Shown: piece by piece, positions 36,694 to 45,312 of the stretch
Position numbering within the stretch: the stretch's first letter is position 1
Layout of the letters: each line of letters starts with the position of its first letter
NCBI RefSeq assembly: GCF_019800885.1
Contig: NZ_JAHVKE010000001.1
Location: forward strand, 372,001 to 436,000
Direction of reading: 5' to 3'
DNA from: Maritalea mobilis
GTDB lineage: Bacteria > Pseudomonadota > Alphaproteobacteria > Rhodobacterales > Rhodobacteraceae
Length of the DNA: 64,000 nt
Notes under the pieces: generated by a model
Told to the model about the DNA's origin: nothing
The model's input: the letters and a program-made list of their open reading frames with translations, nothing else
Database searches by the model: none
Made by a program: the position numbers and the translations under genes

Positions 36694-38169
36694 ATGAGTG
36701 CACTGACCGATCTTCTCGCCTTTCAACGCGAGACCGAAGCGCTGGCGCAGGTCATGGGCCGTCTCGGCTGGGACCAGGAAACGGTCATGCCTAAGGGCGC
36801 GGCCGAGCAGCGCTCGGACGAGATGGCGGCACTGGAATCGGTTTTGCACGCCCGCCGCACCGACCCGAGGGTCGGGGAGTGGCTGGAAAAGGCCGAGGCG
36901 ACGACCGAAGCCGAGGCGGCACAGCTTCGCCTGATCCGGCGCGGATACGAGCGGGCGATGAAGGTTCCCGCAGATCTGGCCACGGCCTTGGCGCGGACCA
37001 CCTCGCTGGCGCAGGGCATCTGGGCGCGGGCCCGCGCGGCCGATGACGTGGCGCATTTCCTGCCCACCCTGGAAGAGGTCGTGAACCTGCGCAGACAGGA
37101 AGCTGCGGCGCTGGCCGGATCCGACGGCACTCTCTACGACGCGCTTCTCGACGATTACGAGCCGGGCATGAGCGGCGACGAGATCGCGGCGCTGTTCGAT
37201 CGGATGCGCCCGCGCCTTGTCGCGTTGCGTGAACGGGTGCTGGGGCAGGGCACGCCGCCCAAGGGCCTGACCGGCGCCTTCCCTGAAGACAGGCAACTGG
37301 CGCTCGCCCACGAGGTCGCGGGGGCCTTTGGCTACGATTTCCTGCATGGCCGGATCGACCAGGCGGTGCACCCGTTCTCTTCGGGGTCGGGCAAGGACGT
37401 GCGCATCACCACCCGCGTGGACGAAGGCGAACCGCTCGGCTGCCTCTACTCCACGATCCACGAGGTCGGCCACGCCACCTACGAACAGAATATCGATGAG
37501 GCCTATGGCCTGACCGCGCTGGGGCAGGGCGTGTCGATGGGGGTGCATGAAAGCCAAAGCCGCATCTACGAGAACCAGCTGGGCCGGTCGGCCCCTTTCA
37601 CCAGCTGGCTATTCAACCGCATGCGGGCGCATTTCGACGATATCGGCCTGCACGATCAGGCGGCCTTCCACGCTGCGGTCAACCGCGTGAACGCGGGCTT
37701 CATCCGGACCGAGGCCGACGAGGTGCATTACAACCTGCACATCATGCTGCGCTTCGATCTGGAACGTGCGCTGATCTCGGGCGATCTGGCGGTGGCGGAC
37801 CTGGAGGCGGCCTGGAACGACCGGTTCGAGGCCGATTTCGGCGTCAAGGTCGACCGGCCCAGCCATGGCATGTTGCAGGACGTGCACTGGTCGGTAGGCC
37901 TGTTCGGGTATTTCCCGACCTACAGCCTCGGAAACGTTTACGCAGGCTGCCTGAACGAGGCGATGCGCCGCGACATTCCCGATCTCGACGCACATCTGGC
38001 CGAGGGCGACCCGTCGCCGGCGACCTTCTGGCTGCGCGAACGGCTGCAACGCCATGGCGGGCTACGCCCGCCGCGCGAGACGATCATGGAAGCCACGGGA
38101 GGCGAGATCAGCGAAGCGCCGCTGCTCGACTATCTCGACGCGAAATTCGCCGCGATCTACGGGGTGTAA
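36694..38169 (+). CDS. Carboxypeptidase M32 (Taq type)
   Basis: Zinc metallocarboxypeptidase that trims C-terminal residues from peptides in the cytoplasm. At 491 residues it has the expected length, with HEVGH at residues 256-260 (zinc ligands and catalytic Glu), the downstream MGVHESQSRIYENQLGRS with the third ligand, and TRVDEGEPLGCLYSTIHE ahead of it. It starts 4 nt after ctaA, probably co-transcribed without known functional link. Confidence 0.95.
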   Translation: MSALTDLLAFQRETEALAQVMGRLGWDQETVMPKGAAEQRSDEMAALESVLHARRTDPRVGEWLEKAEATTEAEAAQLRLIRRGYERAMKVPADLATALARTTSLAQGIWARARAADDVAHFLPTLEEVVNLRRQEAAALAGSDGTLYDALLDDYEPGMSGDEIAALFDRMRPRLVALRERVLGQGTPPKGLTGAFPEDRQLALAHEVAGAFGYDFLHGRIDQAVHPFSSGSGKDVRITTRVDEGEPLGCLYSTIHEVGHATYEQNIDEAYGLTALGQGVSMGVHESQSRIYENQLGRSAPFTSWLFNRMRAHFDDIGLHDQAAFHAAVNRVNAGFIRTEADEVHYNLHIMLRFDLERALISGDLAVADLEAAWNDRFEADFGVKVDRPSHGMLQDVHWSVGLFGYFPTYSLGNVYAGCLNEAMRRDIPDLDAHLAEGDPSPATFWLRERLQRHGGLRPPRETIMEATGGEISEAPLLDYLDAKFAAIYGV

Positions 38170-38199
38170 GGGCCCAAGGATCGCGGCGCGGGGTTTCGC

Positions 38200-38994
38200 T
38201 CAGCCGGGCTGGTTCCAGTCGGGTTTGCGCTTTTCGATGAAGGCATCCACCCCTTCGGCCGTGCCCTTGTCGAGCATGTTCTCGACCATCACCGCGCCGG
38301 TCAGCTCATAGGCCTTGTCCAGCGGCAGGTCGATCTGGTCGTAGAAGGCGCGCTTGCCGATCCGCACTGCGCTGCCCAGCTTGCTGGCGACAAGCGCGGC
38401 GAGCGCCTCGGTTTCCTCGTCCAGCGCATTGTCGGGAACAACGCGGTTCACAAGGCCCAACTCCCGCGCGCGGTGGGCGTCGATGAACTCGCCCGTGGTC
38501 AGCATCTCGAACACCTGCTTGCGCGGGGCGTTGCGGCTGAGCGCCACCATCGGCGTCGAGCAGAAGAGGCCGATATTCACGCCGTTCACCCCGAAGCGGC
38601 AGCTCTCGGCGCTGACCGCCATGTCGCAGGAGGCGACAAGCTGGCACCCGGCGGCCGTTGCGATGCCGTGGGTCTGCGCGATGACCGGCTGGGGCAGGCG
38701 GGGGATCAACTGCATCATGCGCGCGCAGCGGTCGAAAAGGTCGCGCAACTCGGCCGCGCCATTGCCGCCCTCGCGCTTGGCCTTCATCTCTTTCAGGTCA
38801 TGGCCCGCGCAAAACGCCTTGCCCACGCCCTTCAGCACGATCACGCGCTGTGTCCTGGATTGGATCAGGTCCGTGAAGGTTTCGGTCAGCCGCGCCAGCA
38901 TGGCGTCAGACAGCGCGTTCAGGCTGCCCGGTGCGTTCAGCGTCAGGTGCGTGATCGCGCCCCGGTCCTCGCGCAGAAGAATATCGTCCGTCAT
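38200..38994 (-). CDS. Enoyl-CoA hydratase/isomerase family protein
   Basis: A 264-residue crotonase-fold protein. CoA/oxyanion motifs are present (KAFCAGHDLKEMKAKR and HGIATAAGCQLVASCDMAVS), while the second catalytic Glu position reads NIGLFCSTP instead of the usual G-x-x-P with E, close to the ECHDC3-type subgroup (GLFCSTPMVAL). Hydration activity is therefore uncertain. The start at 38994 is set by the family; the open frame runs on upstream without similarity. It stands alone, convergent with the M32 gene. Confidence 0.88.
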   Translation of the reverse strand: MTDDILLREDRGAITHLTLNAPGSLNALSDAMLARLTETFTDLIQSRTQRVIVLKGVGKAFCAGHDLKEMKAKREGGNGAAELRDLFDRCARMMQLIPRLPQPVIAQTHGIATAAGCQLVASCDMAVSAESCRFGVNGVNIGLFCSTPMVALSRNAPRKQVFEMLTTGEFIDAHRARELGLVNRVVPDNALDEETEALAALVASKLGSAVRIGKRAFYDQIDLPLDKAYELTGAVMVENMLDKGTAEGVDAFIEKRKPDWNQPG

Positions 38995-39078
38995 GGTGGA
39001 TGCCTCCCTTGCCACCGTCCCATCCCGGCGGCACGTTAGCGGCAATCGAGGGTGGGGGAAACAGGAAGGGAGCCATTC

Positions 39079-39501
39079 ATGCCAGTCGTGATGACCGAGG
39101 CCGATCTGCACGCGTTTCTGGAGCGGGAGTTTCCGCAGACCGCCGGAGATTTCATCATCGAAGAGGTTGGCGAGAAGGCGATCCGTGTCCGCCTGCCCGT
39201 GGCCGAGCGGCACCTGCGCCCCGGCGGCACCGTTTCGGGGCCCTCGATGTTCGCGCTGGCCGATGTGTCGGTCTACCTTGCCGTGCTGGCGATGATCGGG
39301 CCCAAGGCCTTGGCCGTGACGACCAATTGCTCGATCGATTTCATGCGCAAACCGGCGGCGGGGGCCGACCTGATCTGCGTGTGCCGCCTGCTGAAGCTGG
39401 GCCGCGTGCTGGCGGTGGGCGAATGCCTGATGTTCTCGGAAGGCTCGGACGCGCCGGTCGCGCGCGCCTCCCTGACCTATTCGATTCCGCCCGAACGCTG
39501 A
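39079..39501 (+). CDS. PaaI-family acyl-CoA thioesterase
   Basis: A 140-residue hot-dog fold thioesterase. The HLRPGGTVSGPSMFALADVSVY segment carries the family's H-G-G/D catalytic pattern, followed by TTNCSIDFMRKPAAGADL. ATG 39079 is preceded by GGAAGGGAG; ATG 39091 is an alternative. Divergent from the enoyl-CoA hydratase-like gene. Substrate unknown; by family, aromatic or medium-chain acyl-CoA. Confidence 0.85.
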   Translation: MPVVMTEADLHAFLEREFPQTAGDFIIEEVGEKAIRVRLPVAERHLRPGGTVSGPSMFALADVSVYLAVLAMIGPKALAVTTNCSIDFMRKPAAGADLICVCRLLKLGRVLAVGECLMFSEGSDAPVARASLTYSIPPER

Positions 39502-39601
39502 GCCGTCCTGGCTGCGACACCCTGTGACGCTGCACCCGTGGTACAATCCCGCTAGAAGATCTAGTTGACACCTGCAATCGAATTGCCGGGAAGGGACCGA
39601 C

Positions 39602-40579
39602 ATGACCGACACCACCGCCCCCGCCGCCAGCCATAGCCGGCTGGAGCATCTGCCCGTGACATTCCACGCCATCCTGATGGGCCTTTTCGGCCTGACGCTG
39701 GCCTTGCGCGCGGCCTCGCACGCACACAGCTGGGCCGAGCCGCTGGCGCAAGGGATGCTCTGGGTCGGGATCGCGGCCTTTGCCGCCATAGCGCTGGTCT
39801 ACCTGACCAAGGTCCTGCGCTACCCAAGCGCGGTGGTGGCCGAATGGCATCACCCGGTGAAACTGGCCTTCTTCCCCACGATCTCGATCTCGCTGCTTCT
39901 GATGGCGACGGCGATGAACACCGATTTCCCCGCGATCGCGCGGATCTTCTGGGTGATCGGGACGGTCCTGCAGGGCGTTCTGACGCTGTCGGTCATCCAT
40001 AGCTGGATCAGCCACCGCGCTTTCGAGGTCGGGCACCTGAACCCCGCGTGGTTCATCCCGGCGGTGGGCAACATCATCGTGCCGGTGGCCGGTGCGCAGA
40101 TGGGCTATACCGACATCAGCTGGCTGTTCTTTTCCGCCGGTCTGATCTTCTGGATCGTGCTGCTGGTTCTGGTCTTCAACCGGCTGATCTTTCACAATCC
40201 GCTGCCGGGCAAGCTGTTGCCGACCATGCTGATCCTGATTGCGCCGCCCGCCGTGGGCTTCGTCTCCTATTTCCGGCTGGTGGGTGAGGTCGATACGTTC
40301 GGCATCCTGCTGGTGAACATGGGCTATGTCTTTGCCGCGCTGGTGTTCATGGAACTGCCCAAACTTGCCAAACTGCCGTTCGCGCTCAGCTGGTGGGCGC
40401 TGAGCTTTCCCCTGGCGGCGCTGTCCATCTCGTCCTTCCTTTACGGCGCGCAAACCGGGAGCACGGTGCATGACGCCATCGGTCTGATCGTTCTGGGCGT
40501 GCTGGTGCTTGTCGTGGCGGGCCTGATCCTGCGCACGGCGCTGGCGATCGGGCGGGGCGAGATCTGCGTTCCGGAATGA
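39602..40579 (+). CDS. SLAC1/TehA-family anion channel protein
   Basis: Integral inner-membrane protein of 325 residues with about ten helices in tandem helical hairpins. Family marks include LPVTFHAILMGLFGLTLALR in helix 1, WHHPVKLAFFPTISISLLLM and NPAWFIPAVGNIIVPVAG with the pore-lining phenylalanine region. Relatives carry tellurite resistance (TehA), sulfite or dicarboxylate export functions. GGGAAGGGA lies about 8 nt ahead. Transported anion not determinable. Confidence 0.9.
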   Translation: MTDTTAPAASHSRLEHLPVTFHAILMGLFGLTLALRAASHAHSWAEPLAQGMLWVGIAAFAAIALVYLTKVLRYPSAVVAEWHHPVKLAFFPTISISLLLMATAMNTDFPAIARIFWVIGTVLQGVLTLSVIHSWISHRAFEVGHLNPAWFIPAVGNIIVPVAGAQMGYTDISWLFFSAGLIFWIVLLVLVFNRLIFHNPLPGKLLPTMLILIAPPAVGFVSYFRLVGEVDTFGILLVNMGYVFAALVFMELPKLAKLPFALSWWALSFPLAALSISSFLYGAQTGSTVHDAIGLIVLGVLVLVVAGLILRTALAIGRGEICVPE

Positions 40580-40585
40580 CTGAAC

Positions 40586-40613
40586 GGGGCGGAGACCTCC
40601 CGGTCTCCGCCCC
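40586..40613. terminator. Strong hairpin after the TehA-like gene
   Basis: A 12-bp perfect stem GGGGCGGAGACC / GGTCTCCGCCCC with loop TCCC, 6 nt past the stop codon. It is followed by two further palindromes rather than a T tract. Confidence 0.65.
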
Positions 40614-40615
40614 GC

Positions 40616-40657
40616 CGAAAATCTCGAGATTTTCGTCCGTTTTCCTCGAGGAAAACG
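40616..40657. repeat. Pair of perfect 20-bp palindromes
   Basis: 40616-40635 is a perfect palindrome with half CGAAAATCTC, and 40638-40657 is another with half CGTTTTCCTC; both have a CTCGAG centre and no loop. They are 2 nt apart and occupy the gap between convergent genes. A small CCCG-TTTA-CGGG hairpin follows over the speE stop. The arrangement recurs at 53255-53322. Confidence 0.85.
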
Positions 40658-40663
40658 CCCCGT

Positions 40664-41530
40664 TTACGGGATAAGCCGCGCCACGTAGGGGGGCAGGGCA
40701 AAGGCGCCCTGGTGCACTTCGGGCGTGTAGTAGTCGGTCGACAGTCCCGCCGCCTCGAACCGTGCGCGCAAGGTGGCGAGGTCCGTCTGACGCGCCGTGC
40801 CGTTGGTGCCCCAGCCGAAGGCCATCGGCCCACCCGCATAGGTCGGGATCGTGGCGAGGTAGCAGGTGGCATCCGAGAACAACGCGCGGAAGGCGCGCAT
40901 CGTGTTGGTCAGCTCTTCGCCCTGCAGGAAGGGCACCCCGTTCTGGGTCACGAGGATGCCGCCCTCGGCCAGGCGGGCGCGGGCGTGGCCATAGAAGGTG
41001 TCGGTGAACAGAACCTCGCCGGGGCCGACCGGATCGGTGGAATCGACGATGATGACGTCGTAGAAATCGGCGTTCTCCTTCATGAAGCCCGCGCCGTCCG
41101 CGATCACGAGATCAAGGCGCGGGTCGTCGAAGGCCCCCGCCGAGATGCCGGGCAGGTATTGCTTGCAGAAGTCCACCACGCCGCCGTCGATCTCGACCAT
41201 GGTGACCTGCTCGACCCCGTCATGCTTCAGCACCTCGCGGGCCATGCCACCATCGCCGCCGCCGACGATCAGTACGCGCTTGACGTTGCCATGGGCGAGG
41301 ATCGGCACATGGGTCAGCATCTCGTGATAGATGAAATTGTCGGCCTCGGTGACCTGCACCACACCATCGAGCGTCATGATCCGGCCAAAGGTCGGGTTCT
41401 CGAAGACGCGGATACGCTGGTGCTCGGTCGCGCTGTCGTAGAACTCGGTCGTGATGCGCAGACCCTGCAGGTGATCGTCGTGCAGACGCTCGATGTTCCA
41501 GTCGGCGGGCCAGTCGGTGCGATCGGTCAT
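40664..41530 (-). CDS. speE: Spermidine synthase
   Basis: Transfers aminopropyl from decarboxylated SAM to putrescine. The 288-residue enzyme has ENPTFGRIMTLDGVVQVTEAD, the SAM-binding VLIVGGGDGGMAREVLKH and catalytic VDSTDPVGPGEVLF. It starts at 41530, 89 nt after speD, with which it forms a two-gene pathway unit. Upstream open-frame codons are not part of the gene. Confidence 0.96.
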   Translation of the reverse strand: MTDRTDWPADWNIERLHDDHLQGLRITTEFYDSATEHQRIRVFENPTFGRIMTLDGVVQVTEADNFIYHEMLTHVPILAHGNVKRVLIVGGGDGGMAREVLKHDGVEQVTMVEIDGGVVDFCKQYLPGISAGAFDDPRLDLVIADGAGFMKENADFYDVIIVDSTDPVGPGEVLFTDTFYGHARARLAEGGILVTQNGVPFLQGEELTNTMRAFRALFSDATCYLATIPTYAGGPMAFGWGTNGTARQTDLATLRARFEAAGLSTDYYTPEVHQGAFALPPYVARLIP

Positions 41531-41619
41531 GATGTGTCCCCCGGATGTTATGGCTTGAAACGGATGCGGGCCGCGGCGGGGTGCGCGCGGCCCGGTTCTT
41601 TCGAGGATGACAGCCGCGA

Positions 41620-42117
41620 TCAGGCGGCCACGACCTCGCTCACGAGGCCTTCGCCGCGGCGCAGTTCCTTGACGTGCACGGTCTCGGTGCCGAAGGCCCG
41701 GCGCAGCACGTCCACGGCTTTCCACGGTTGCGCGTCGCCGCACATGAACACGTCGAAGGCGCCGTAGCCGATCTCGGGCCAAGTGTGCACCGAGATATGG
41801 CTTTCGGCCAGAACGGCGACGCCGCTCACGCCCTGGGGCGAGAACTTGTGCGTGTGGATGTGCAGCAGCGTGGCGCCGCATTCATCCACGCAGTCACGGA
41901 ACGCCTGCTGGATGCGATCCTCGTCATCCAGCCCGTGGCCGTTCTCGACTTCGATGATCAGGTGCGTGCCGGCAAACACCGCGCCATCACGGCGGATGAA
42001 GTGATCGTCACGGGTGTCGTCAAAAATATCGCGTGCAGCCGTTTGGCTGCGGGATTCTTCCGCATGGGCGCCTGTCTCCAGACCAGTCCCCAGTTGGAAG
42101 AGGTCGGCGCTGTCCAT
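41620..42117 (-). CDS. speD: S-adenosylmethionine decarboxylase proenzyme
   Basis: Provides decarboxylated SAM for SpeE. It is a 165-residue bacterial class SpeD that self-cleaves to form a pyruvoyl group: the processing serine is S106 in LAESHISVHTWPE, with H111 and C126 (FDVFMCGD) at the same spacing as His68 and Cys83 of the Thermotoga enzyme. GGGGGAG lies close ahead of ATG 42117. An N-terminal extension of about 40 residues is present compared with short homologues. Confidence 0.95.
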   Translation of the reverse strand: MDSADLFQLGTGLETGAHAEESRSQTAARDIFDDTRDDHFIRRDGAVFAGTHLIIEVENGHGLDDEDRIQQAFRDCVDECGATLLHIHTHKFSPQGVSGVAVLAESHISVHTWPEIGYGAFDVFMCGDAQPWKAVDVLRRAFGTETVHVKELRRGEGLVSEVVAA

Positions 42118-42182
42118 GGCGCTCCCCCTTCTTACCAGTAGAGTGATGTGGTGGGTCCTTAGCGCCCCCCCGGCAGCTGCCG
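42118..42182 (-). promoter_or_regulatory. speD leader with start-adjacent stem
   Basis: On the minus strand GGCGCT (42166-42161) can pair with AGCGCC (42123-42118), which lies between the ribosome binding site and the ATG. Just upstream is a 12-bp palindrome (42171-42182, half CGGCAG). Such a stem could limit initiation; control by polyamines is speculation. Confidence 0.3.
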
Positions 42183-42290
42183 AAGTTGGGATCGGTCCCG
42201 GTTCGTGAGGGGGCACCTAAGGCCGCGCCTGAGTCGGATCAAGAGGGAATTTTCACAGGTCGCGACAAATTCGCCCTGAAGGCGAGTGAT

Positions 42291-42304
42291 TTGATATATG
42301 TCAA
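42291..42304. promoter_or_regulatory. FNR/CRP-type box upstream of the sulfide oxidoreductase gene
   Basis: TTGATATATGTCAA fits TTGAT-N4-GTCAA, the pattern bound by FNR-family regulators such as FnrL in Rhodobacter. It lies 71 nt ahead of ATG 42376 and 173 nt ahead of divergent speD, so the sulfide oxidoreductase gene is the likelier target. Confidence 0.5.
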
Positions 42305-42375
42305 AGTCGTAATTTAACCTTGCACACTATTGCATGCCAAATCAGAGACGCGTCACGGACTCGGGAGACATGCGA

Positions 42376-43689
42376 ATGACAGAGAATTTCAACACCAGCC
42401 GCCGGGCCTTTCTGGCCATGGCCGCTGCGGGGGGCGCTGCCGCCACCCTGCCGGGCGCCGAGGCGCGGGCGCAAACCGTGCAGACCACTGCCCGCATCGT
42501 GATCATCGGGGCAGGGGCCGCCGGCACGGCGCTGGTCAACCGGCTGGTCGACCGCCTGGACGGGGCTCAGATCACGCTGATCGACCCGCGGGTGCGCCAC
42601 CTGTATCAACCGGGCCTGTCGCTTGTCGCGGCGGGCTTGAAACCGGCGGACTACGTCGTCAGCACGACGACCGAATGGTTGCCCGATGGCGTGACCCTTG
42701 TCGAGGACGCGGTTTCGGCCGTGGACCCGGAAGTGCAGCGCGTGGACACCGAAGGTGGCGAAAGCGTCGAGTATGATTTCCTTGTGCTCGCGCCGGGCCT
42801 GATGCTCGACCATGAGGCCATCGAGGGGTTCTCGCGCGACATGATCGGCACCAACGGCATCGGCGCGCTCTATGGCGGGCCCGAAGATGCCGCGGCAACC
42901 TGGGAAGCGGCGTCGCGTTTCGTCGAGGAAGGGGGCAGGGGGCTCTTCACCCGTCCGGAAACCGAGATGAAATGTGCCGGCGCGCCGCTCAAGCACACGT
43001 TCCTGATCGACGACCGCCTGCGCCGGGCCGACAATCGCGGCGCGGCCGAGATCCTCTATGCAGCCCCGCAGACCAGCCTGTTCGGCGTGCCGATCGTGTC
43101 CGAACGCGTGCGCATGCTGTTTGGCGACCGTGATATCGACTACAGCTACCAGCGCACGCTGCGCGCCATCGACGCTGAGCGAAAGATTGCGACCTTCGAG
43201 ACGCCCGACGGCACCGAAGAGCAGGATTACGACTACATCCACATCATCCCGCCTCAGCGCGCGCCGCAGTTCATCCGCGATTCGGGCCTCAGCTGGGCCG
43301 ATCGCTGGACGGACCAGGGCTGGGTCGATTGCGACCAATATACGATGCGCCACAATCGCTATGACAATATCTGGGCGGTGGGCGATGTAGCGGGTGTGCC
43401 CAAGGGCAAGACCGCAGCCAGCGTCAAGTTCCAGGTGCCGGTGGTCGAGGATCACCTCGTCGCTGCCATCCAGGGCGAGGACGGCACGGAAACCTATGAC
43501 GGCTACACCTCCTGCCCGCTGATCACGCGGATCGGGCGCGCCATGCTGATCGAGTTCGACTACAACAACAACCTGACCCCGTCCTTCCCCGGCGTGATCG
43601 CCCCGCTGGAAGAGCTGTGGATCAGCTGGCTGATGAAGGAAGTCGCCCTGAAAGCCACCTATAACGCCATGCTGCGCGGCCAGGCCTGA
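42376..43689 (+). CDS. Type II sulfide:quinone oxidoreductase-like flavoprotein with Tat signal
   Basis: FAD enzyme expected to oxidise sulfide and pass electrons to quinone. The 437-residue protein has a twin-arginine signal (SRRAFLAMAAAGG, residues 8-20), the FAD-binding IVIIGAGAAGTALV, and the two redox cysteines of SQOR-type enzymes: C200 in KCAGAP and C380 in TSCPL, with the following IEFDYNNN. The start at 42376 has GGGAG 8 nt ahead. The export signal implies a periplasmic location, unlike mitochondrial SQOR. The next gene (12 nt on) is a membrane protein that may anchor it. Flavocytochrome c-type sulfide dehydrogenase is the alternative. Confidence 0.85.
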   Translation: MTENFNTSRRAFLAMAAAGGAAATLPGAEARAQTVQTTARIVIIGAGAAGTALVNRLVDRLDGAQITLIDPRVRHLYQPGLSLVAAGLKPADYVVSTTTEWLPDGVTLVEDAVSAVDPEVQRVDTEGGESVEYDFLVLAPGLMLDHEAIEGFSRDMIGTNGIGALYGGPEDAAATWEAASRFVEEGGRGLFTRPETEMKCAGAPLKHTFLIDDRLRRADNRGAAEILYAAPQTSLFGVPIVSERVRMLFGDRDIDYSYQRTLRAIDAERKIATFETPDGTEEQDYDYIHIIPPQRAPQFIRDSGLSWADRWTDQGWVDCDQYTMRHNRYDNIWAVGDVAGVPKGKTAASVKFQVPVVEDHLVAAIQGEDGTETYDGYTSCPLITRIGRAMLIEFDYNNNLTPSFPGVIAPLEELWISWLMKEVALKATYNAMLRGQA

Positions 43690-43701
43690 GGAGACCGGAA
43701 C

Positions 43702-44058
43702 ATGGAAGAACTAACCCTTGAGACAATGATCGCCGTGTTCGAAGAGATCTTCGGAACTGGCCTGTTCTGGAGCATGGTGGCTGTCGCCGCCATCATCACG
43801 GTCGGATATCTGTACGTGCTGATCCGGGATCATAACCTTGGCATGCGGCGCTTTTTGATCGCGCAACTCTTCATGCCGGTGGGGGCAGTCCTTGCCGTTT
43901 GGTTCGTGATGTTCATGACAAGCTCGAACCTCAGCGATATCGGTGGGCCAGTGGACGTCATCGTCTTTCTCGGCATCGCTGTCATGGGGGCGATCGGGAT
44001 GTCGATCCTCGTCTACACCGTGGAATCGCTGTTTTTCCGCGACAAACTGGGCGACTGA
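43702..44058 (+). CDS. Small membrane protein, DUF5368-like
   Basis: A 118-residue protein with three predicted membrane helices (about residues 18-40, 50-72 and 82-110) and a polar N terminus (MEELTLETMIAVFEEIFGTG). It starts 12 nt after the sulfide oxidoreductase gene and shares its terminator, so the two form an operon. I recall the family as DUF5368 but cannot verify it. A quinone-side membrane partner is an inference from linkage. Confidence 0.75.
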   Translation: MEELTLETMIAVFEEIFGTGLFWSMVAVAAIITVGYLYVLIRDHNLGMRRFLIAQLFMPVGAVLAVWFVMFMTSSNLSDIGGPVDVIVFLGIAVMGAIGMSILVYTVESLFFRDKLGD

Positions 44059-44088
44059 GCCCCGGCCTGATTTGGACGTGACTGCAGC

Positions 44089-44124
44089 GCACCGCCCCGA
44101 AACCGGGGCGGTGCTTTGCTTTTG
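44089..44124 (+). terminator. Rho-independent terminator
   Basis: Stem GCACCGCCCCG / CGGGGCGGTGC with loop AAAC (44089-44114), followed by TTTGCTTTT. It ends the sulfide oxidoreductase operon. Confidence 0.85.
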
Positions 44125-44214
44125 GGAGGCAAAAAGGGCTGCGATGATATGGGGTAAAATAGTACCGTAATCATAAGCCACGGAAATTGCGTGATTTTAG
44201 GCAAAAAGTGCCGC

Positions 44215-44242
44215 TTGACGGGGCGCGGGAAATGCTTAGAAC
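44215..44242 (+). promoter_or_regulatory. Promoter of the rplM-rpsI operon
   Basis: -35 TTGACG (44215-44220) and -10 TAGAAC (44237-44242) at 16 nt. The 5' leader of about 80 nt contains the hairpin GCCGG-ATC-CCGGC just before the ribosome binding site. Confidence 0.5.
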
Positions 44243-44328
44243 ACCGCCATCCACCCAAGGGGCGCGTATTTGCATGCGTGCCCCCATGTGTTTCCGGCCG
44301 GATCCCGGCCCCCGAAAGGACTGACCCG

Positions 44329-44790
44329 ATGAAAACCTTCACCGCTACCCCGGCGGATATCGAGAAGGAATGGATCGTGATCGACGCCGAAGGCGTCGTA
44401 CTCGGCCGTCTCGCCTCGATCATCGCCATGCGGCTGCGCGGCAAGCACAAGCCGACCTTCACGCCGTCCATGGACATGGGCGACAACGTCATCGTCATCA
44501 ACGCCGACAAGGTGCAGCTGACGGGCAACAAGCGCAACAAGCCGAACTACTGGCACACCGGCTATCCGGGCGGCATCAAGTCCCGCACCACCGGCCAGAT
44601 CCTTGAAGGGGCGCATCCCGAGCGCGTCGTCATGCAGGCCGTCAAGCGCATGCTGCCGGGCGGTAAGCTGTCGCGCCAGCAGATGACCAACCTGCGTGTC
44701 TATGCCGGTGCCGAGCACCCGCACGAGGCCCAGCAGCCCAAAGTGCTCGACGTCAAGTCGATGAACCCCAAGAACACCCGGAGCGCATGA
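44329..44790 (+). CDS. rplM: 50S ribosomal protein L13
   Basis: Large-subunit assembly protein, 153 residues. [40 protein letters not shown] and [11 protein letters not shown] are family signatures. AAAGGA lies 8 nt ahead of ATG 44329; the upstream open frame is the leader. It overlaps the rpsI region (ATGACAATG). Confidence 0.98.
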   Translation: MKTFTATPADIEKEWIVIDAEGVVLGRLASIIAMRLRGKHKPTFTPSMDMGDNVIVINADKVQLTGNKRNKPNYWHTGYPGGIKSRTTGQILEGAHPERVVMQAVKRMLPGGKLSRQQMTNLRVYAGAEHPHEAQQPKVLDVKSMNPKNTRSA

Positions 44791-44792
44791 CA

Positions 44793-45290
44793 ATGGCCGA
44801 GACTCTCTCTTCGCTCGATGCGCTGAAAGGCGCCGTGGACGGGGCGGATGCCCCCGCCGCCGTCACCATGGACGAAACCCCGCGGGAGCCGCAGCGCGAC
44901 GCGCTTGGCCGCTCCTACGCCACCGGCAAGCGGAAAGACGCGGTTGCCCGCGTCTGGATCAAGCCCGGTTCCGGCAAGGTCGTGGTCAATGGCAAGCCGA
45001 TGGACGCGTATTTCGCACGTCCCGTGCTGCAGATGATCCTGCGCCAGCCCTTCACCGTCGCCGGTGTCGAGGACCAGTTCGATGTCATGGCCACCGTCAA
45101 GGGCGGCGGCCTGTCCGGTCAGGCCGGTGCGGTCAAGCACGGCATCTCGAAGGCGCTGCAGCTCTATGAACCGTCCCTGCGGGGCGCGCTCAAAGCCGCT
45201 GGCTTCCTGACCCGTGACAGCCGCGTCGTGGAACGCAAGAAGTTCGGCCGCCGCAAGGCTCGCCGCAGCTTCCAGTTCTCCAAGCGCTGA
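44793..45290 (+). CDS. rpsI: 30S ribosomal protein S9
   Basis: Small-subunit protein whose C-terminal tail ([17 protein letters not shown]) reaches the decoding centre. The core begins at [14 protein letters not shown]; before it is an acidic N-terminal extension of about 42 residues ([20 protein letters not shown] and on), so total length is 165 against about 130 in E. coli. ATG 44793 has CGGAG at 9 nt; ATG 44787 is closer than usual. Confidence 0.97.
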   Translation: MAETLSSLDALKGAVDGADAPAAVTMDETPREPQRDALGRSYATGKRKDAVARVWIKPGSGKVVVNGKPMDAYFARPVLQMILRQPFTVAGVEDQFDVMATVKGGGLSGQAGAVKHGISKALQLYEPSLRGALKAAGFLTRDSRVVERKKFGRRKARRSFQFSKR

Positions 45291-45312
45291 TCCGGCGTCA
45301 GACAGATTTCGG

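Noticed and set aside
38995-39789. N-terminal extension of the enoyl-CoA hydratase-like gene to 529 codons
   Set aside because: The extra part is antisense to the thioesterase and channel genes; the crotonase fold starts at MTDDILLRED.
44793-44918. Acidic N-terminal extension of S9 as a novelty
   Set aside because: Extended S9 proteins are usual in alphaproteobacteria, so it was only noted in the gene entry.
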